NCBI GenBank assembly: GCA_964510205.1
Contig: CAZEBW010000051.1
Location: 1 to 26,009 of the forward strand
Source: CAZEBW01 sp964510205
GTDB taxonomy: Bacteria; Chloroflexota; Anaerolineae; VGOG01
Direction: 5' to 3'
DNA length: 26,009 bases
Positions 15,335-22,835 of the stretch are shown piece by piece. Below the pieces are notes generated by a model. It did no database searches, had not been told where the DNA came from, and saw only the letters and a program-made list of their open reading frames with translations. Within the stretch, counting starts at the first letter, position 1. Each line of letters begins with the position of its first letter. The position numbers and the translations under genes are program-made.

Positions 15335-16054
15335 ATGGCCGTCGTCGAGTACGATGGCACGGGTTACCACGGCTTCCAGGTGCAAGCCCAAGGTGCCACG
15401 ATTCAAGGGGAGATAGAGAGCGCCTTGGCGGCGGTGACTCAAGAGGAGATCAGGATAGTTGGGGCAGGCCGCACCGACGCCGGCGTTCATGCCCGGGGCC
15501 AAGTCGTGGCCTTCACCACGGCCTGGCGACATCCTGTTGAAGAGCTTCAGCGTGCGCTGAATGCCGTCTTGCCCCAAGATATCGCAGTGCGTCGCCTGGA
15601 GGGGGTGGCCGCGGGCTTTCACCCCCGCTTTGATGCAGCCAGTCGGGAGTATCGCTACACTATCCTTAATCAGCCCCTGCGCTCGCCGTTGGCTCGGCGA
15701 TTTGCCTATCATTACCCTCACCCTCTCGACGCAGCAGCCATGAACCAGGCGGCTGGCGCCTTGGTGGGCAGCCACGATTTCGCCTCTTTCGGGCGAGCGC
15801 CTCAAGGCGATAACACGGTGCGCGAGGTGCACCTTGCCCAGTGCGCTTCGGAGAAGCCATTCGTCCATTTCGATATCGTAGCCAATGCTTTTCTCTATCG
15901 AATGGTGAGGAGCCTGGTGGGCACGCTGCTTTTGGTGGGAACGGGGGAGCTATCCCCGGCTGGGTTTGAGGACATTCTCCGCTCTGCCGATCGGAGTAGG
16001 GCGGGCCAGGTTGTCCCAGCCCAGGGACTGTGTTTGATGAAGGTCAATTATTGA
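15335..16054 (+). CDS. truA: tRNA pseudouridine(38-40) synthase TruA
   Basis: The 239-residue product begins AVVEYDGTGYHGFQVQAQG and contains VGAGRTDAGVHARGQVVAF, in which Asp-48 is the catalytic nucleophile of TruA. FHPRFDAASREYRYTI and FLYRMVRSLVGTLLLVGTG follow. TruA isomerises uridines 38-40 in the tRNA anticodon arm. The frame opens at a GTG at 15266, but those 23 residues fall in a low-complexity palindromic spacer and are not TruA-like, so I take the ATG at 15335, which has only a weak ribosome site. The location between rplQ and rplM is a common arrangement. Confidence 0.95.
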   Translation: MAVVEYDGTGYHGFQVQAQGATIQGEIESALAAVTQEEIRIVGAGRTDAGVHARGQVVAFTTAWRHPVEELQRALNAVLPQDIAVRRLEGVAAGFHPRFDAASREYRYTILNQPLRSPLARRFAYHYPHPLDAAAMNQAAGALVGSHDFASFGRAPQGDNTVREVHLAQCASEKPFVHFDIVANAFLYRMVRSLVGTLLLVGTGELSPAGFEDILRSADRSRAGQVVPAQGLCLMKVNY

Positions 16055-16137
16055 CGGGGCGACTGAGCCCGTTCTGAGGTCGCTTTGCTTACAAGCGGTG
16101 TCAGTCGAACCGTTCGTCGAGAGTTGGAGGGTAACTT

Positions 16138-16246
16138 ATTCACCTTGCTCGGCCTGGATTGTCAAATCCAGGCCAAAGCTGGCGGAATCAGATCGATTCA
16201 ACCCGTTCAGCCGTCGGATCTGGCGATCCGACGAGAGCAGGTGAAT
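16138..16246 (-). repeat. MITE-like palindromic element, copy 2 (inverted relative to copy 1)
   Basis: The 109-base element runs from ATTCACCTTGCTC to GAGCAGGTGAAT. Read on the minus strand it matches the element at 5505-5636 almost base for base, except that it lacks the 23-base insertion, so its second hairpin is intact (GGCCTGGATT and AATCCAGGCC around a TGTCA core). Inverted-repeat similarity may extend a few bases outward (GTAAC and GTTAC). It lies between truA and rplM, just before the rplM ribosome site. Confidence 0.8.
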
Positions 16247-16268
16247 GGTTACGTCGGAGGAATCATAG

Positions 16269-16697
16269 GTGAAGACGTATACAGCTAGACCAGAGGACAT
16301 AGAGCGAGAGTGGTTCCTAGTGGATGCTGAGGGCAAGACGTTAGGGCGTCTGGCTTCGGAGATCGCCCAAGTGCTGCGGGGCAAGCACAAGCCCATCTAC
16401 ACGCCGCACCTCGATTGTGGCGACTATGTCATCGTGGTCAATGCCGAGAAGGTTCAGGTCACCGGGCGGAAACTTGACCAGAAGATGTATTATCGCCATT
16501 CGGGTTATCCCGGCGGGCTCAAAAGCATCAGCTTGAGAAACCAGTTGCAGAAGCATCCAGAGCGGGTGTTGGAGGCTGCGGTGCGAGGGATGCTGCCCAA
16601 GAACCGACTGGGTCGAAAGATGTTCAAGAAGCTCAAGGTCTACGCGGGGGATTCTCATCCGCATCAGGCTCAGCAGCCTAGGGTGTTGGAATTGTGA
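16269..16697 (+). CDS. rplM: Large ribosomal subunit protein L13
   Basis: The 142-residue product starts at GTG and reads MKTYTARPEDIEREWFLVDA, then GKTLGRLASEIAQVLRGKHK, PIYTPHLDCGDYVIVVNAEK, VRGMLPKNRLGRKMFKKLKV and YAGDSHPHQAQQP, the full L13. L13 is an early 50S assembly protein. A GGAGG lies upstream at 16255-16259, just outside the palindromic element. It pairs with rpsI in the usual order, although a dispersed repeat separates them. Confidence 0.97.
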   Translation: MKTYTARPEDIEREWFLVDAEGKTLGRLASEIAQVLRGKHKPIYTPHLDCGDYVIVVNAEKVQVTGRKLDQKMYYRHSGYPGGLKSISLRNQLQKHPERVLEAAVRGMLPKNRLGRKMFKKLKVYAGDSHPHQAQQPRVLEL

Positions 16698-16700
16698 TGG

Positions 16701-16814
16701 TGTCATTGCGAGGCACGGTTTTTGTGCCCGCCTGTCTTGAGCTTGCCGAAGGGAAGCAATCTCCAAGGTGCGGTGTGGGGATTGCTTCGCTCCCTGCGAT
16801 CGCTCGCAATGACA
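16701..16814. repeat. Dispersed palindromic repeat between rplM and rpsI
   Basis: Inverted ends TGTCATTGCGAG (16701-16712) and CTCGCAATGACA (16803-16814) are perfectly complementary. Inside, GAAGCAATCTCC pairs with GGGATTGCTTC. The interior also holds a CTTGAGCTTGCCGAAGG word related to the insertion at 5592-5614. I recognise this TCATTGCGAG / GCAATCTC palindrome as a type widely dispersed in bacterial genomes. It has no coding role. Confidence 0.75.
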
Positions 16815-16841
16815 GCAGTTTTTATTGAGAGGAGAAGGGTA

Positions 16842-17234
16842 ATGGCAGTTGTGTATTATGAGGGGGTAGGGCGACGCAAGACGGCTTCGGCTCGTGTGCG
16901 GCTCTATCCTGGCGATGGCGAATTCGTTGTCAACGACAAACCGGTGAAGGAGTATTTCTCGCGGGAGATAGACGTGCTGCGCCTGACGGAGCCGCTGCAG
17001 GTCACCGACGCCGAGGGTTCATTTAACGTCTCGGTTAAGGTTCAGGGGGGAGGCATAACCGGCCAGTCGGGAGCGGTGCGTCATGGTCTGGCGCGCGCGC
17101 TGCTGAAGGCCGATCCGAACCTGCGAACCGTTTTGCACAAGGGCGGCTTTTTGACCCGCGACGCACGCATGAAGGAAAGAAAGAAGCCTGGGCTCAAGCG
17201 CGCTCGCAAGGCGCCGCAGTACACCAAGCGCTAG
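16842..17234 (+). CDS. rpsI: Small ribosomal subunit protein S9
   Basis: From the ATG at 16842 the 130-residue product reads MAVVYYEGVGRRKTASARVR, then GGGITGQSGAVRHGLARALL, and ends RARKAPQYTKR. The C-terminal Lys-Arg contacts P-site tRNA and is intact. The frame is open to 16722, but that stretch lies in a dispersed repeat. GAGAGGAGAAGGG precedes 16842. This is the last gene of the ribosomal block. Confidence 0.98.
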   Translation: MAVVYYEGVGRRKTASARVRLYPGDGEFVVNDKPVKEYFSREIDVLRLTEPLQVTDAEGSFNVSVKVQGGGITGQSGAVRHGLARALLKADPNLRTVLHKGGFLTRDARMKERKKPGLKRARKAPQYTKR

Positions 17235-17280
17235 AAGTTCCCGCACAATCGGTCCGTTGTTCAGATCAGCACGCTGTTTC

Positions 17281-17314
17281 GAAGGGGTGAGGTTCTTAGG
17301 AACCTTGCCCCTTC
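17281..17314 (+). terminator. Terminator-like hairpin after rpsI
   Basis: GAAGGGGTGAGGTTC (17281-17295) and GAACCTTGCCCCTTC (17300-17314) form a 15-bp stem with two mismatches and a TTAG loop. Outer bases CGCTGTTT and AGAACAGCG can extend it. It is followed only by TTGGTTT, so it is not a perfect intrinsic terminator, but it is the strongest hairpin at the end of the ribosomal block. Confidence 0.6.
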
Positions 17315-17407
17315 TTGGTTTAGAACAGCGGATCGGCGGGATTAACGGATCAAACGACTTGAAGTGAGGAGAAATCCGTAAATCTTGCCAACACCTGTTC
17401 TTCGTTA

Positions 17408-17435
17408 TTGACAATTTGAGGCATTATGATATAAT
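17408..17435 (+). promoter_or_regulatory. Consensus sigma-70 type promoter with extended -10
   Basis: TTGACA (17408-17413) and TATAAT (17430-17435) are both perfect consensus, with 16 bases between them, and TG at 17427-17428 forms an extended -10. Transcription would begin near 17442, at the left edge of the palindromic element, and would read toward the SIR2/STAND gene. Confidence 0.8.
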
Positions 17436-17440
17436 CAGAT

Positions 17441-17530
17441 GAGTGTGGCTAAAATCTGTGGAAAGGTAGTAGCGACTTCAGTCGCTTGGAACGACTAAAG
17501 TCGTCACTACCACAAGTTTTAGCCACACCC
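17441..17530. mobile_element. MITE-like palindrome with 9-bp target duplication
   Basis: Inverted ends GAGTGTGGCTAAAA and TTTTAGCCACACCC (one mismatch) enclose a nearly continuous stem built from GGTAGTAGCGACTTCAGTCG and its imperfect complement. The direct repeat TAATCAGAT flanks it at 17432-17440 and 17531-17539. The left direct repeat is part of the promoter -10 box. No transposase is encoded. Confidence 0.75.
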
Positions 17531-17670
17531 TAATCAGATTCAGTGGGAAACCTCTTGCCGGATGAGCGCTGTGGAAAGGTAGTAGCGACTTCAGTCGCTT
17601 GGAACGACTAAAGTTGTCACTACCACAAGTTTTAGCCACACCCTAATCAGATTCAGTGGGAAACCTCTTG
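17456..17670. repeat. 113-bp tandem duplication running into the assembly gap
   Basis: Bases 17456-17568 recur from 17569 with a single difference seen (AAAGTCGTC against AAAGTTGTC). The third start of the unit's end (CCGGATGAGCGCTG) appears right after the gap. Copy 2 lacks the left end of the palindrome, so the duplication arose after the palindrome inserted or in assembly. Confidence 0.85.
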
Positions 17671-17770
17671 NNNNNNNNNNNNNNNNNNNNNNNNNNNNNN
17701 NNNNNNNNNNNNNNNNNNNNNNNNNNNNNNNNNNNNNNNNNNNNNNNNNNNNNNNNNNNNNNNNNNNNNN
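17671..17770. other. Assembly gap (100 N)
   Basis: Exactly 100 undetermined bases lie inside a tandem repeat. The round number suggests a scaffolding placeholder rather than a measured distance. Confidence 0.98.
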
Positions 17771-17793
17771 CCGGATGAGCGCTGGAGGGCATC

Positions 17794-20700
17794 ATGCTGG
17801 ATAATCAAACCCTGCAGGGTCTGGCCGACCGAATCGTGAAAGATAATGCTGTGCTTTTCCTCGGCTCAGAACTTTTCACCGGCTTCCCCAGCAAGCGGGA
17901 AATCGCCAGAGCCCTGGCCGAGAGGTTCGAGTACGTCAAGGATGACGACTCACTCCCAGCCGTGGCCCGCGACTACCAGGTGCTGCAAGGTCCCCACGCC
18001 CTCACCGCGTTCCTCAAAAGCGTTTTGGACGATCCCCAGCTCTCACCCACACGCATCCACCAGCTCGTGGCCGATCTCTCCAGGCCCTTCACCAAGATCA
18101 TCACCACCAACTACGATCGCCTCCTGGAGCGAGCCCTCAGGCAGGCTGGGAAAGCGTTCGTGCTCATCGTCCGCGACGCCGATGTCCCCTACTTCGACGA
18201 GACCAAGATCGTCCTCATCAAGATGCAGGGCTGCATCACCCAGCCCGACTCGCTGATCGTCACCGAGGACGACTACGAGGGGTTCCTGGTCAGGCTGCCC
18301 ACCCTTTCAGACGTGATCAGGGCCCTCTTCGCTACCAAGACCCTCATTTTCATCGGCTACGACCTGGAGGACCGCAGCTTCCGTCGGTTCTACGCCAACG
18401 TCACCCGAGGCGTCGGCCTTCATCGGCGCAGGGCCTACGCTGTCTCGGAGCGGCGCCTGGCCCCGGTGGATGTGAAGTTCTGGCGCCAAAAGGGGATCGA
18501 GATCCTCCAGGCGAGCCTGGTGGACTTTCTCGAAGGGCTGGCGGCGGAGATCAACCGCCTGGGTCCGGTCGAGGAGTTAGAGGAGGTCGCGCCCCTACCC
18601 GATCAACCCTACAAGTTCCTCGACTCCTTTGACACCGAGGATGCGGGCATCTTCTTTGGGCGAAAGCAGGAGGGCCATCGCCTGGCTGACAAAATCCTCT
18701 CCCATCGTCTGGTCGTCCTCTACGGCGAGTCGGGCGCGGGCAAGACCTCGCTCATCCGGGCGGGGGCGGCGCCCATCCTCGCCAGGCGTGGCTGCCTGCC
18801 CCTCGTCGTCAGGCCAGCCGACGACCCCGCGCTGGCCGTCAAGCGCGAATTGCGGGATAAGCTGGAGGGGCTTCCCGATCTCACGACGGACCTGGCCCCA
18901 TTTCTGCAGGCGGCCGAGCAAGCCACCGAGAAGCTCATCGTGGTCTTCCTCGACCAATTTGAGGAGTTCTTCCTCAGGTTCGGCGACCAGAGCCGCGCCG
19001 GCTTCATCGCCGAGCTGGCCCGCTGCCGCCAGAGCGAGGCTGTTGATACCAGGTTCGTCCTCTCCATCCGCGAGGATTTCTTCATCAGATTGCACGAGTT
19101 CGAGGGCCGGCTGCCGACGATTTTCGACAGCCGCTACCGTCTGGAGAGGTTAACCAGAGAGAACGCCAGGGAGGCCATCGTTGAGCCTGCGAAGCTCTTC
19201 GGCGTCGCCTATGAGGAACGGCTGGTGGAGAGGCTGCTGGACGATCTCTACCAGGAGGGGGTGGGGCCGCCCCAACTCCAGATCGTCTGCGATAGGCTGT
19301 ACCGCGAGTTCGGCCAGGCGGAGCGGCCCATCGCCCTGGCGGATTACGAGCAACTGGGCGGGGCCAAGGAGATTCTGGCGGGCTATCTCGATTCCGTCTT
19401 GGCCGCGTACGAGGGCCAGGAGCTGGAGGCGGCTAAGGGGATCCTGATGACTCTGGTCACCTCGCAGGAGACTAAGGCGCTGTCGAGTTTCGACGCCATC
19501 GCGGCGGAGGTGGGGAGGGGCAGGGAAACCGTAGAGCCAACCTTGCGCAGTCTGATTGACCAACGGCTGGTAAGGGGAGTGCAAGCGGGCGAGTATTACG
19601 AGCTGACCCACGATTACCTGGTCGAGGAGATCAAGCAGTGGATCGGCGAGGACGCCAAGAGGGTCAAGGAAGCGAGGGAGATGCTCTCGCGTGCGTTGGC
19701 TGACTGGCGCAGCAGCGGCATGTTGATTGACCTGAAGAAGCTGCAGCGTATCCATGCGCAGCGAGAGCGGCTGGCCCTCGGACGGGCGGAGTGCGAGCTT
19801 TTGCTGCGCAGCGCGGCCCGCTACGAGTACGAGATGGACGACTGGCTGGGCCTTGTGCCAGAGGTGGACGATCAGGTGGCCTGTCTGGCAGATGTGTTGA
19901 CGCCTGAGCACCGTCCCGCTGAGAGGATTCACGTCGTGCGCTCCCTCAGCCGCATCCAAACCGACGAGCTGGGTAAGCGCAGCGACGTCGGGCGGATACT
20001 GCAGCAGGTGGCCCTGGAGGATGCCGAGGCCGAGGTTCGGCAGGCCGCCGCCGTGGGGCTGGCGCGCGCCGGTGCGGGGACGCCGATTGAGGGGCTGGCG
20101 CAAATCGCCTGCCAGGACGAGGGGGAGCAGCGGGCCAGAGCGACGGAGGCTTTGGCCTGGGTGTGGGATACCCATGCCGCGCTGCTGCCCGATTTGAGCT
20201 GGCCTCTGTACGCGAAGGTCGCCCGCCGCGTGGCCCGCATCCGCCTGAGCCGGGCGGGGGACTCGATTCGGTCCGTAACCGTGGGCGGGGCTTTGGGCGG
20301 GGCGGTGGGCTTCGCCGTAGGGCTGTCTCCAGTTCTGGTGCTGAATGTGGCCCAGATGTACGGGACGGCCATGGGCATGGCCGTTATCCCGTTTGCTATC
20401 GTGCTCCTGGGCACTGTGGGCTTGTTGGCGGGTGCTGGCGTAGCCTTGGGAATCAGCATCGGGCAAGCTCTGGGCCCTGGGCGGCGGGCGCTGTCGCGCA
20501 CGTTGGGCGGGGCTGTGGGAGGAGCCATTGGTTTCGCCTCGGCTTTGCTGCCCTATGTAGTGGCGGGTAGGCAGCTATTTAGGTTTAGCACAATCATCGT
20601 TGTTGCCCCGGCAGGCAGCCTAACGGCAATCGGCATAGCATTTGCAGGCGGGGTGAGCAAGTCGCCCATGGCGAAGCTGGTGGGCGGGGTGGTGGGTGGG

Positions 20701-20859
20701 TTTGTGGGCTTCGGCTTGCTGGCTGCCGCGGATATAGTGCCGTCAACAAGCCCTTTTCTCGTTCTTGCTGTTGGGCCGATCGTTGGTCTGGCCATCGCCT
20801 GTGGCATCGCCTGGCGCGAAGCGTCTGCGCCTGGCTCTGAGGCGGGAGGTGGGCCATGA
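17794..20859 (+). CDS. SIR2-like / STAND NTPase fusion with membrane-spanning C-terminus
   Basis: The product is 1021 residues. Residues 1-255 form a SIR2-like domain with FTKIITTNYDRLLERAL (TTNYD at 104-108) and a LIFIGYDLEDRSFRR stretch. The first nucleotide-binding motif reads FLGSELF instead of a GAG motif, and the LHG catalytic position reads MQG (Gln-145). Residues 270-620 form a STAND-type (nSTAND1-like) NTPase. It has GIFFGRKQE, Walker A GESGAGKTSL (311-320), Walker B LIVVFLDQFEE (381-391), a VLSIREDFF stretch, and ELTHDYLVEEI at 603-613. Residues 725-800 resemble HEAT-like repeats. Residues 825-1005 hold about six hydrophobic, glycine-rich segments. SIR2 domains in defence proteins consume NAD, but this copy may be inactive. 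The ATG follows GGAGGG, and the stop overlaps the next gene (ATGA). Function is not established. Confidence 0.85.
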   Translation: MLDNQTLQGLADRIVKDNAVLFLGSELFTGFPSKREIARALAERFEYVKDDDSLPAVARDYQVLQGPHALTAFLKSVLDDPQLSPTRIHQLVADLSRPFTKIITTNYDRLLERALRQAGKAFVLIVRDADVPYFDETKIVLIKMQGCITQPDSLIVTEDDYEGFLVRLPTLSDVIRALFATKTLIFIGYDLEDRSFRRFYANVTRGVGLHRRRAYAVSERRLAPVDVKFWRQKGIEILQASLVDFLEGLAAEINRLGPVEELEEVAPLPDQPYKFLDSFDTEDAGIFFGRKQEGHRLADKILSHRLVVLYGESGAGKTSLIRAGAAPILARRGCLPLVVRPADDPALAVKRELRDKLEGLPDLTTDLAPFLQAAEQATEKLIVVFLDQFEEFFLRFGDQSRAGFIAELARCRQSEAVDTRFVLSIREDFFIRLHEFEGRLPTIFDSRYRLERLTRENAREAIVEPAKLFGVAYEERLVERLLDDLYQEGVGPPQLQIVCDRLYREFGQAERPIALADYEQLGGAKEILAGYLDSVLAAYEGQELEAAKGILMTLVTSQETKALSSFDAIAAEVGRGRETVEPTLRSLIDQRLVRGVQAGEYYELTHDYLVEEIKQWIGEDAKRVKEAREMLSRALADWRSSGMLIDLKKLQRIHAQRERLALGRAECELLLRSAARYEYEMDDWLGLVPEVDDQVACLADVLTPEHRPAERIHVVRSLSRIQTDELGKRSDVGRILQQVALEDAEAEVRQAAAVGLARAGAGTPIEGLAQIACQDEGEQRARATEALAWVWDTHAALLPDLSWPLYAKVARRVARIRLSRAGDSIRSVTVGGALGGAVGFAVGLSPVLVLNVAQMYGTAMGMAVIPFAIVLLGTVGLLAGAGVALGISIGQALGPGRRALSRTLGGAVGGAIGFASALLPYVVAGRQLFRFSTIIVVAPAGSLTAIGIAFAGGVSKSPMAKLVGGVVGGFVGFGLLAAADIVPSTSPFLVLAVGPIVGLAIACGIAWREASAPGSEAGGGP

Positions 20860-22835
20860 CCGGCAAGCGAATAGCGATCATTTGTTTAGTGTTGTTGGCC
20901 CTGACCGTGGAGGGTTGTGGACGCACCCCGACTCCAACCTCGACCCCGACCTCGACCTCGACTCCGACCCTGACCCCGACCTTCACACCGACACCAGCCA
21001 CGGGTACCCCAACACCGGCCACAGACACGCCCACTCCCACGGCGGCGATGGATACACCGACGCCAACGCCGGCGACGGGCACGCCAACGCCCACGCCCAG
21101 CCGTGCGGCCGATCTCTGGGCCGAGAGCCATCTGGTACAATGCCGTCATCCCGGCCAGGCGGCGAAAGAGGTGCCTGTGCGAGAGACTGAGCCGGTGGGC
21201 ACTGGCGATGAGATCAACACCGACCAAACCGGCCGCGGCATCCTGACCTTCCCCGATTTCCTGAGGGTGGAGGTTTTTCGCCAGACGGGGCTACAGGTGA
21301 AGGCGGCGCCCGACCCCGATGCTCCTCTCATCGTGAAGCTCTATCTCGCCTTTGGGACGACGCTTCAGAAGTTGCAAGAGCAAGCGGAGCAGGTCGTGGT
21401 AGTTACCGAGACCGATTGGGCGACGATCACCAGTGTATCCACCGAGTATCTGATCTCTGTGGACGAAGAGGGGGTCACCTCGGTGGTCGCATTTAAGGGG
21501 GAGGTGAGGGTCGAAGCTCAGCAGCGGGCCGTAACGCTCCAGAAAGGTCAGGGGACCTATGTGAGACCTCAAGAGGCGCCCCGTCCCCCCAGTGATGTCG
21601 AGATGTCGGCGGTGGATGACTGGGTGAGTGGAGCACGCGCGGCCGAGGATGTCGGGTCTATCAAGCCCAGGATCTTCCCCTCGGCGGACCTGGTCTCCAC
21701 GAGCACGCCTACGGCGATCCCCAAACCAACTCACACGCCAATCTCCACCCCCACGGCGACGGCGACGCCCAGGCCAGCCGATGTCCGCTTGCTCTCCGCC
21801 CTGCAGATCTCCGCACTCAATCCGCTGGCTGAGGAGAGAGTGGAAGCGACTTTCGAGGTGCGCAACTACGGGGAACAGACCTTCACCGCCAGGTACTTCG
21901 GCGTCAAGGGCCGAGGCCCCGACGATTCCTTCCAGGACTTCTTGATGCTAGAGAACTTCTCGTTGGCTCCTGGAGCTGAGTACACCTATTCGGAGGGCAG
22001 GAGCTTCTCAACCCCCGGCGAGTATTGGTTCACGCCGCACTACAGCCCGGATGGCGCCAACTGGCTTGATATAACCTGGCCCAGTGGGGACGTTAGCTAT
22101 GTGACCATCGTCGTGCGGGACGATGCGCCGGTGTTGGTGGGGATCTACGTAGAGCCGGCAACCATCTATCAAGGGGGGGAGTTCAGACTCAGGCTGTTGG
22201 CCAGCGACGACGTCGGCCTGCAAGCCATGAGGTGGCGGATCGGGGGGACAGGGAACAAGGACTTCGATACAGGAGGAGAGGCTGACTGTGCCGCAATGAC
22301 GTGGTGCGACTTCGACTGGGACCTGGAATGGACGGGCCAGGATGGACAGTTTGTCATCCAGGCTCAGGCCCGCGACACAGCCGAGCAGTTGTCCAGCATT
22401 GAGGGTGAGCCGATCACCGTGTTGGCCGCGCCGACGCTTTCCCTTTCCATAGGCGGTGGGCCTTTTAATGACGAATGGGTGCAAGAGGCTGTGGGTTGGG
22501 CCATCAACTGGGCCGCGCTCCGAGACGAAGTCGGGGAAGTGGTGTTGGTGGACTTCGCCTCGGGCGATGTCTTGGCTGGTTCCGCCGACCTGCCCTACAG
22601 CCCAGATCAGGCCAGGGAACTTCTGGCTAAAGCTGGCTACTATGGCTTTGACACGATGTTGCTGTTTGACCGCGACGACACATTGGCTGCCAGGCTGGCC
22701 GAACTGGTGAGCGAATATCTCTACGCGGTGGAGATCTATCCCAAATACCTCTGGGTTTCTCCCGCCGATGCGCGTACGAACTTTGCCGATATGATTGCCG
22801 CTGGCGAAAGCGGTTTACTCATTGAGCGACCCTAG
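20856..22835 (+). CDS. Multidomain lipoprotein: FecR-like, Ig-like and solute-binding-like modules
   Basis: The 659-residue product starts with a signal peptide and a lipobox-like VEGC (Cys-21). A Thr-Pro linker (22-82) follows, then a FecR-like region (about 105-245, with TDWATITSVSTEYLISVDEE and VVAFKGEVRVEA). After a second Thr-Pro linker (about 280-305) come two beta-rich regions (about 310-420 and 425-525). The C-terminus (535-655) has WVQEAVGWAINWAALRDEV, then QARELLAKAGYYGFDTMLLF and AARLAELVSEYLYAVEI. These match in pattern the C-terminal part of family-5 (OppA-like) binding proteins but are much shortened. Cys-478 and Cys-484 are also present in the paralogue. It is probably anchored outside the membrane. 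The overlap with the STAND gene implies co-translation. The role is unknown. Confidence 0.8.
   Translation: MTGKRIAIICLVLLALTVEGCGRTPTPTSTPTSTSTPTLTPTFTPTPATGTPTPATDTPTPTAAMDTPTPTPATGTPTPTPSRAADLWAESHLVQCRHPGQAAKEVPVRETEPVGTGDEINTDQTGRGILTFPDFLRVEVFRQTGLQVKAAPDPDAPLIVKLYLAFGTTLQKLQEQAEQVVVVTETDWATITSVSTEYLISVDEEGVTSVVAFKGEVRVEAQQRAVTLQKGQGTYVRPQEAPRPPSDVEMSAVDDWVSGARAAEDVGSIKPRIFPSADLVSTSTPTAIPKPTHTPISTPTATATPRPADVRLLSALQISALNPLAEERVEATFEVRNYGEQTFTARYFGVKGRGPDDSFQDFLMLENFSLAPGAEYTYSEGRSFSTPGEYWFTPHYSPDGANWLDITWPSGDVSYVTIVVRDDAPVLVGIYVEPATIYQGGEFRLRLLASDDVGLQAMRWRIGGTGNKDFDTGGEADCAAMTWCDFDWDLEWTGQDGQFVIQAQARDTAEQLSSIEGEPITVLAAPTLSLSIGGGPFNDEWVQEAVGWAINWAALRDEVGEVVLVDFASGDVLAGSADLPYSPDQARELLAKAGYYGFDTMLLFDRDDTLAARLAELVSEYLYAVEIYPKYLWVSPADARTNFADMIAAGESGLLIERP

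Larger units (their letters stand above)
17235..17793. other. Gene-free stretch: terminator, promoter, palindrome, tandem repeat and assembly gap
   Basis: I see no coding region in these 559 bases. In order they hold a terminator-like hairpin, about 90 bases without evident features, an extended -10 promoter, a palindromic element with a 9-bp direct repeat at its ends, a 113-bp tandem duplication, and exactly 100 N (17671-17770), which is a conventional placeholder of unknown true length. Short sequence could be missing between rpsI and the next gene. Confidence 0.8.

Noticed and set aside
17456..17670. Possible CRISPR array because of repeated blocks
   Set aside because: There are only two long copies (113 bp) that are almost identical throughout, with no unique spacers and no cas genes.
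19150..20466. A 438-codon open frame on the minus strand inside the STAND gene
   Set aside because: It lies wholly antisense to a well-supported gene, has no recognisable domain, and long antisense frames are common in GC-rich coding sequence.
17794..20859. Naming the large protein as a known Avs (AVAST) defence protein
   Set aside because: It shares SIR2 and STAND domains with Avs5-type proteins, but the hydrophobic C-terminus and the lipoprotein neighbours do not fit, and homology cannot be tested here.
20925..21110. Repetitive ACGCCGAC / ACCCCGAC stretches as a possible non-coding repeat array
   Set aside because: They encode Thr-Pro linkers in frame in both lipoproteins. They are coding low complexity, not an independent element.
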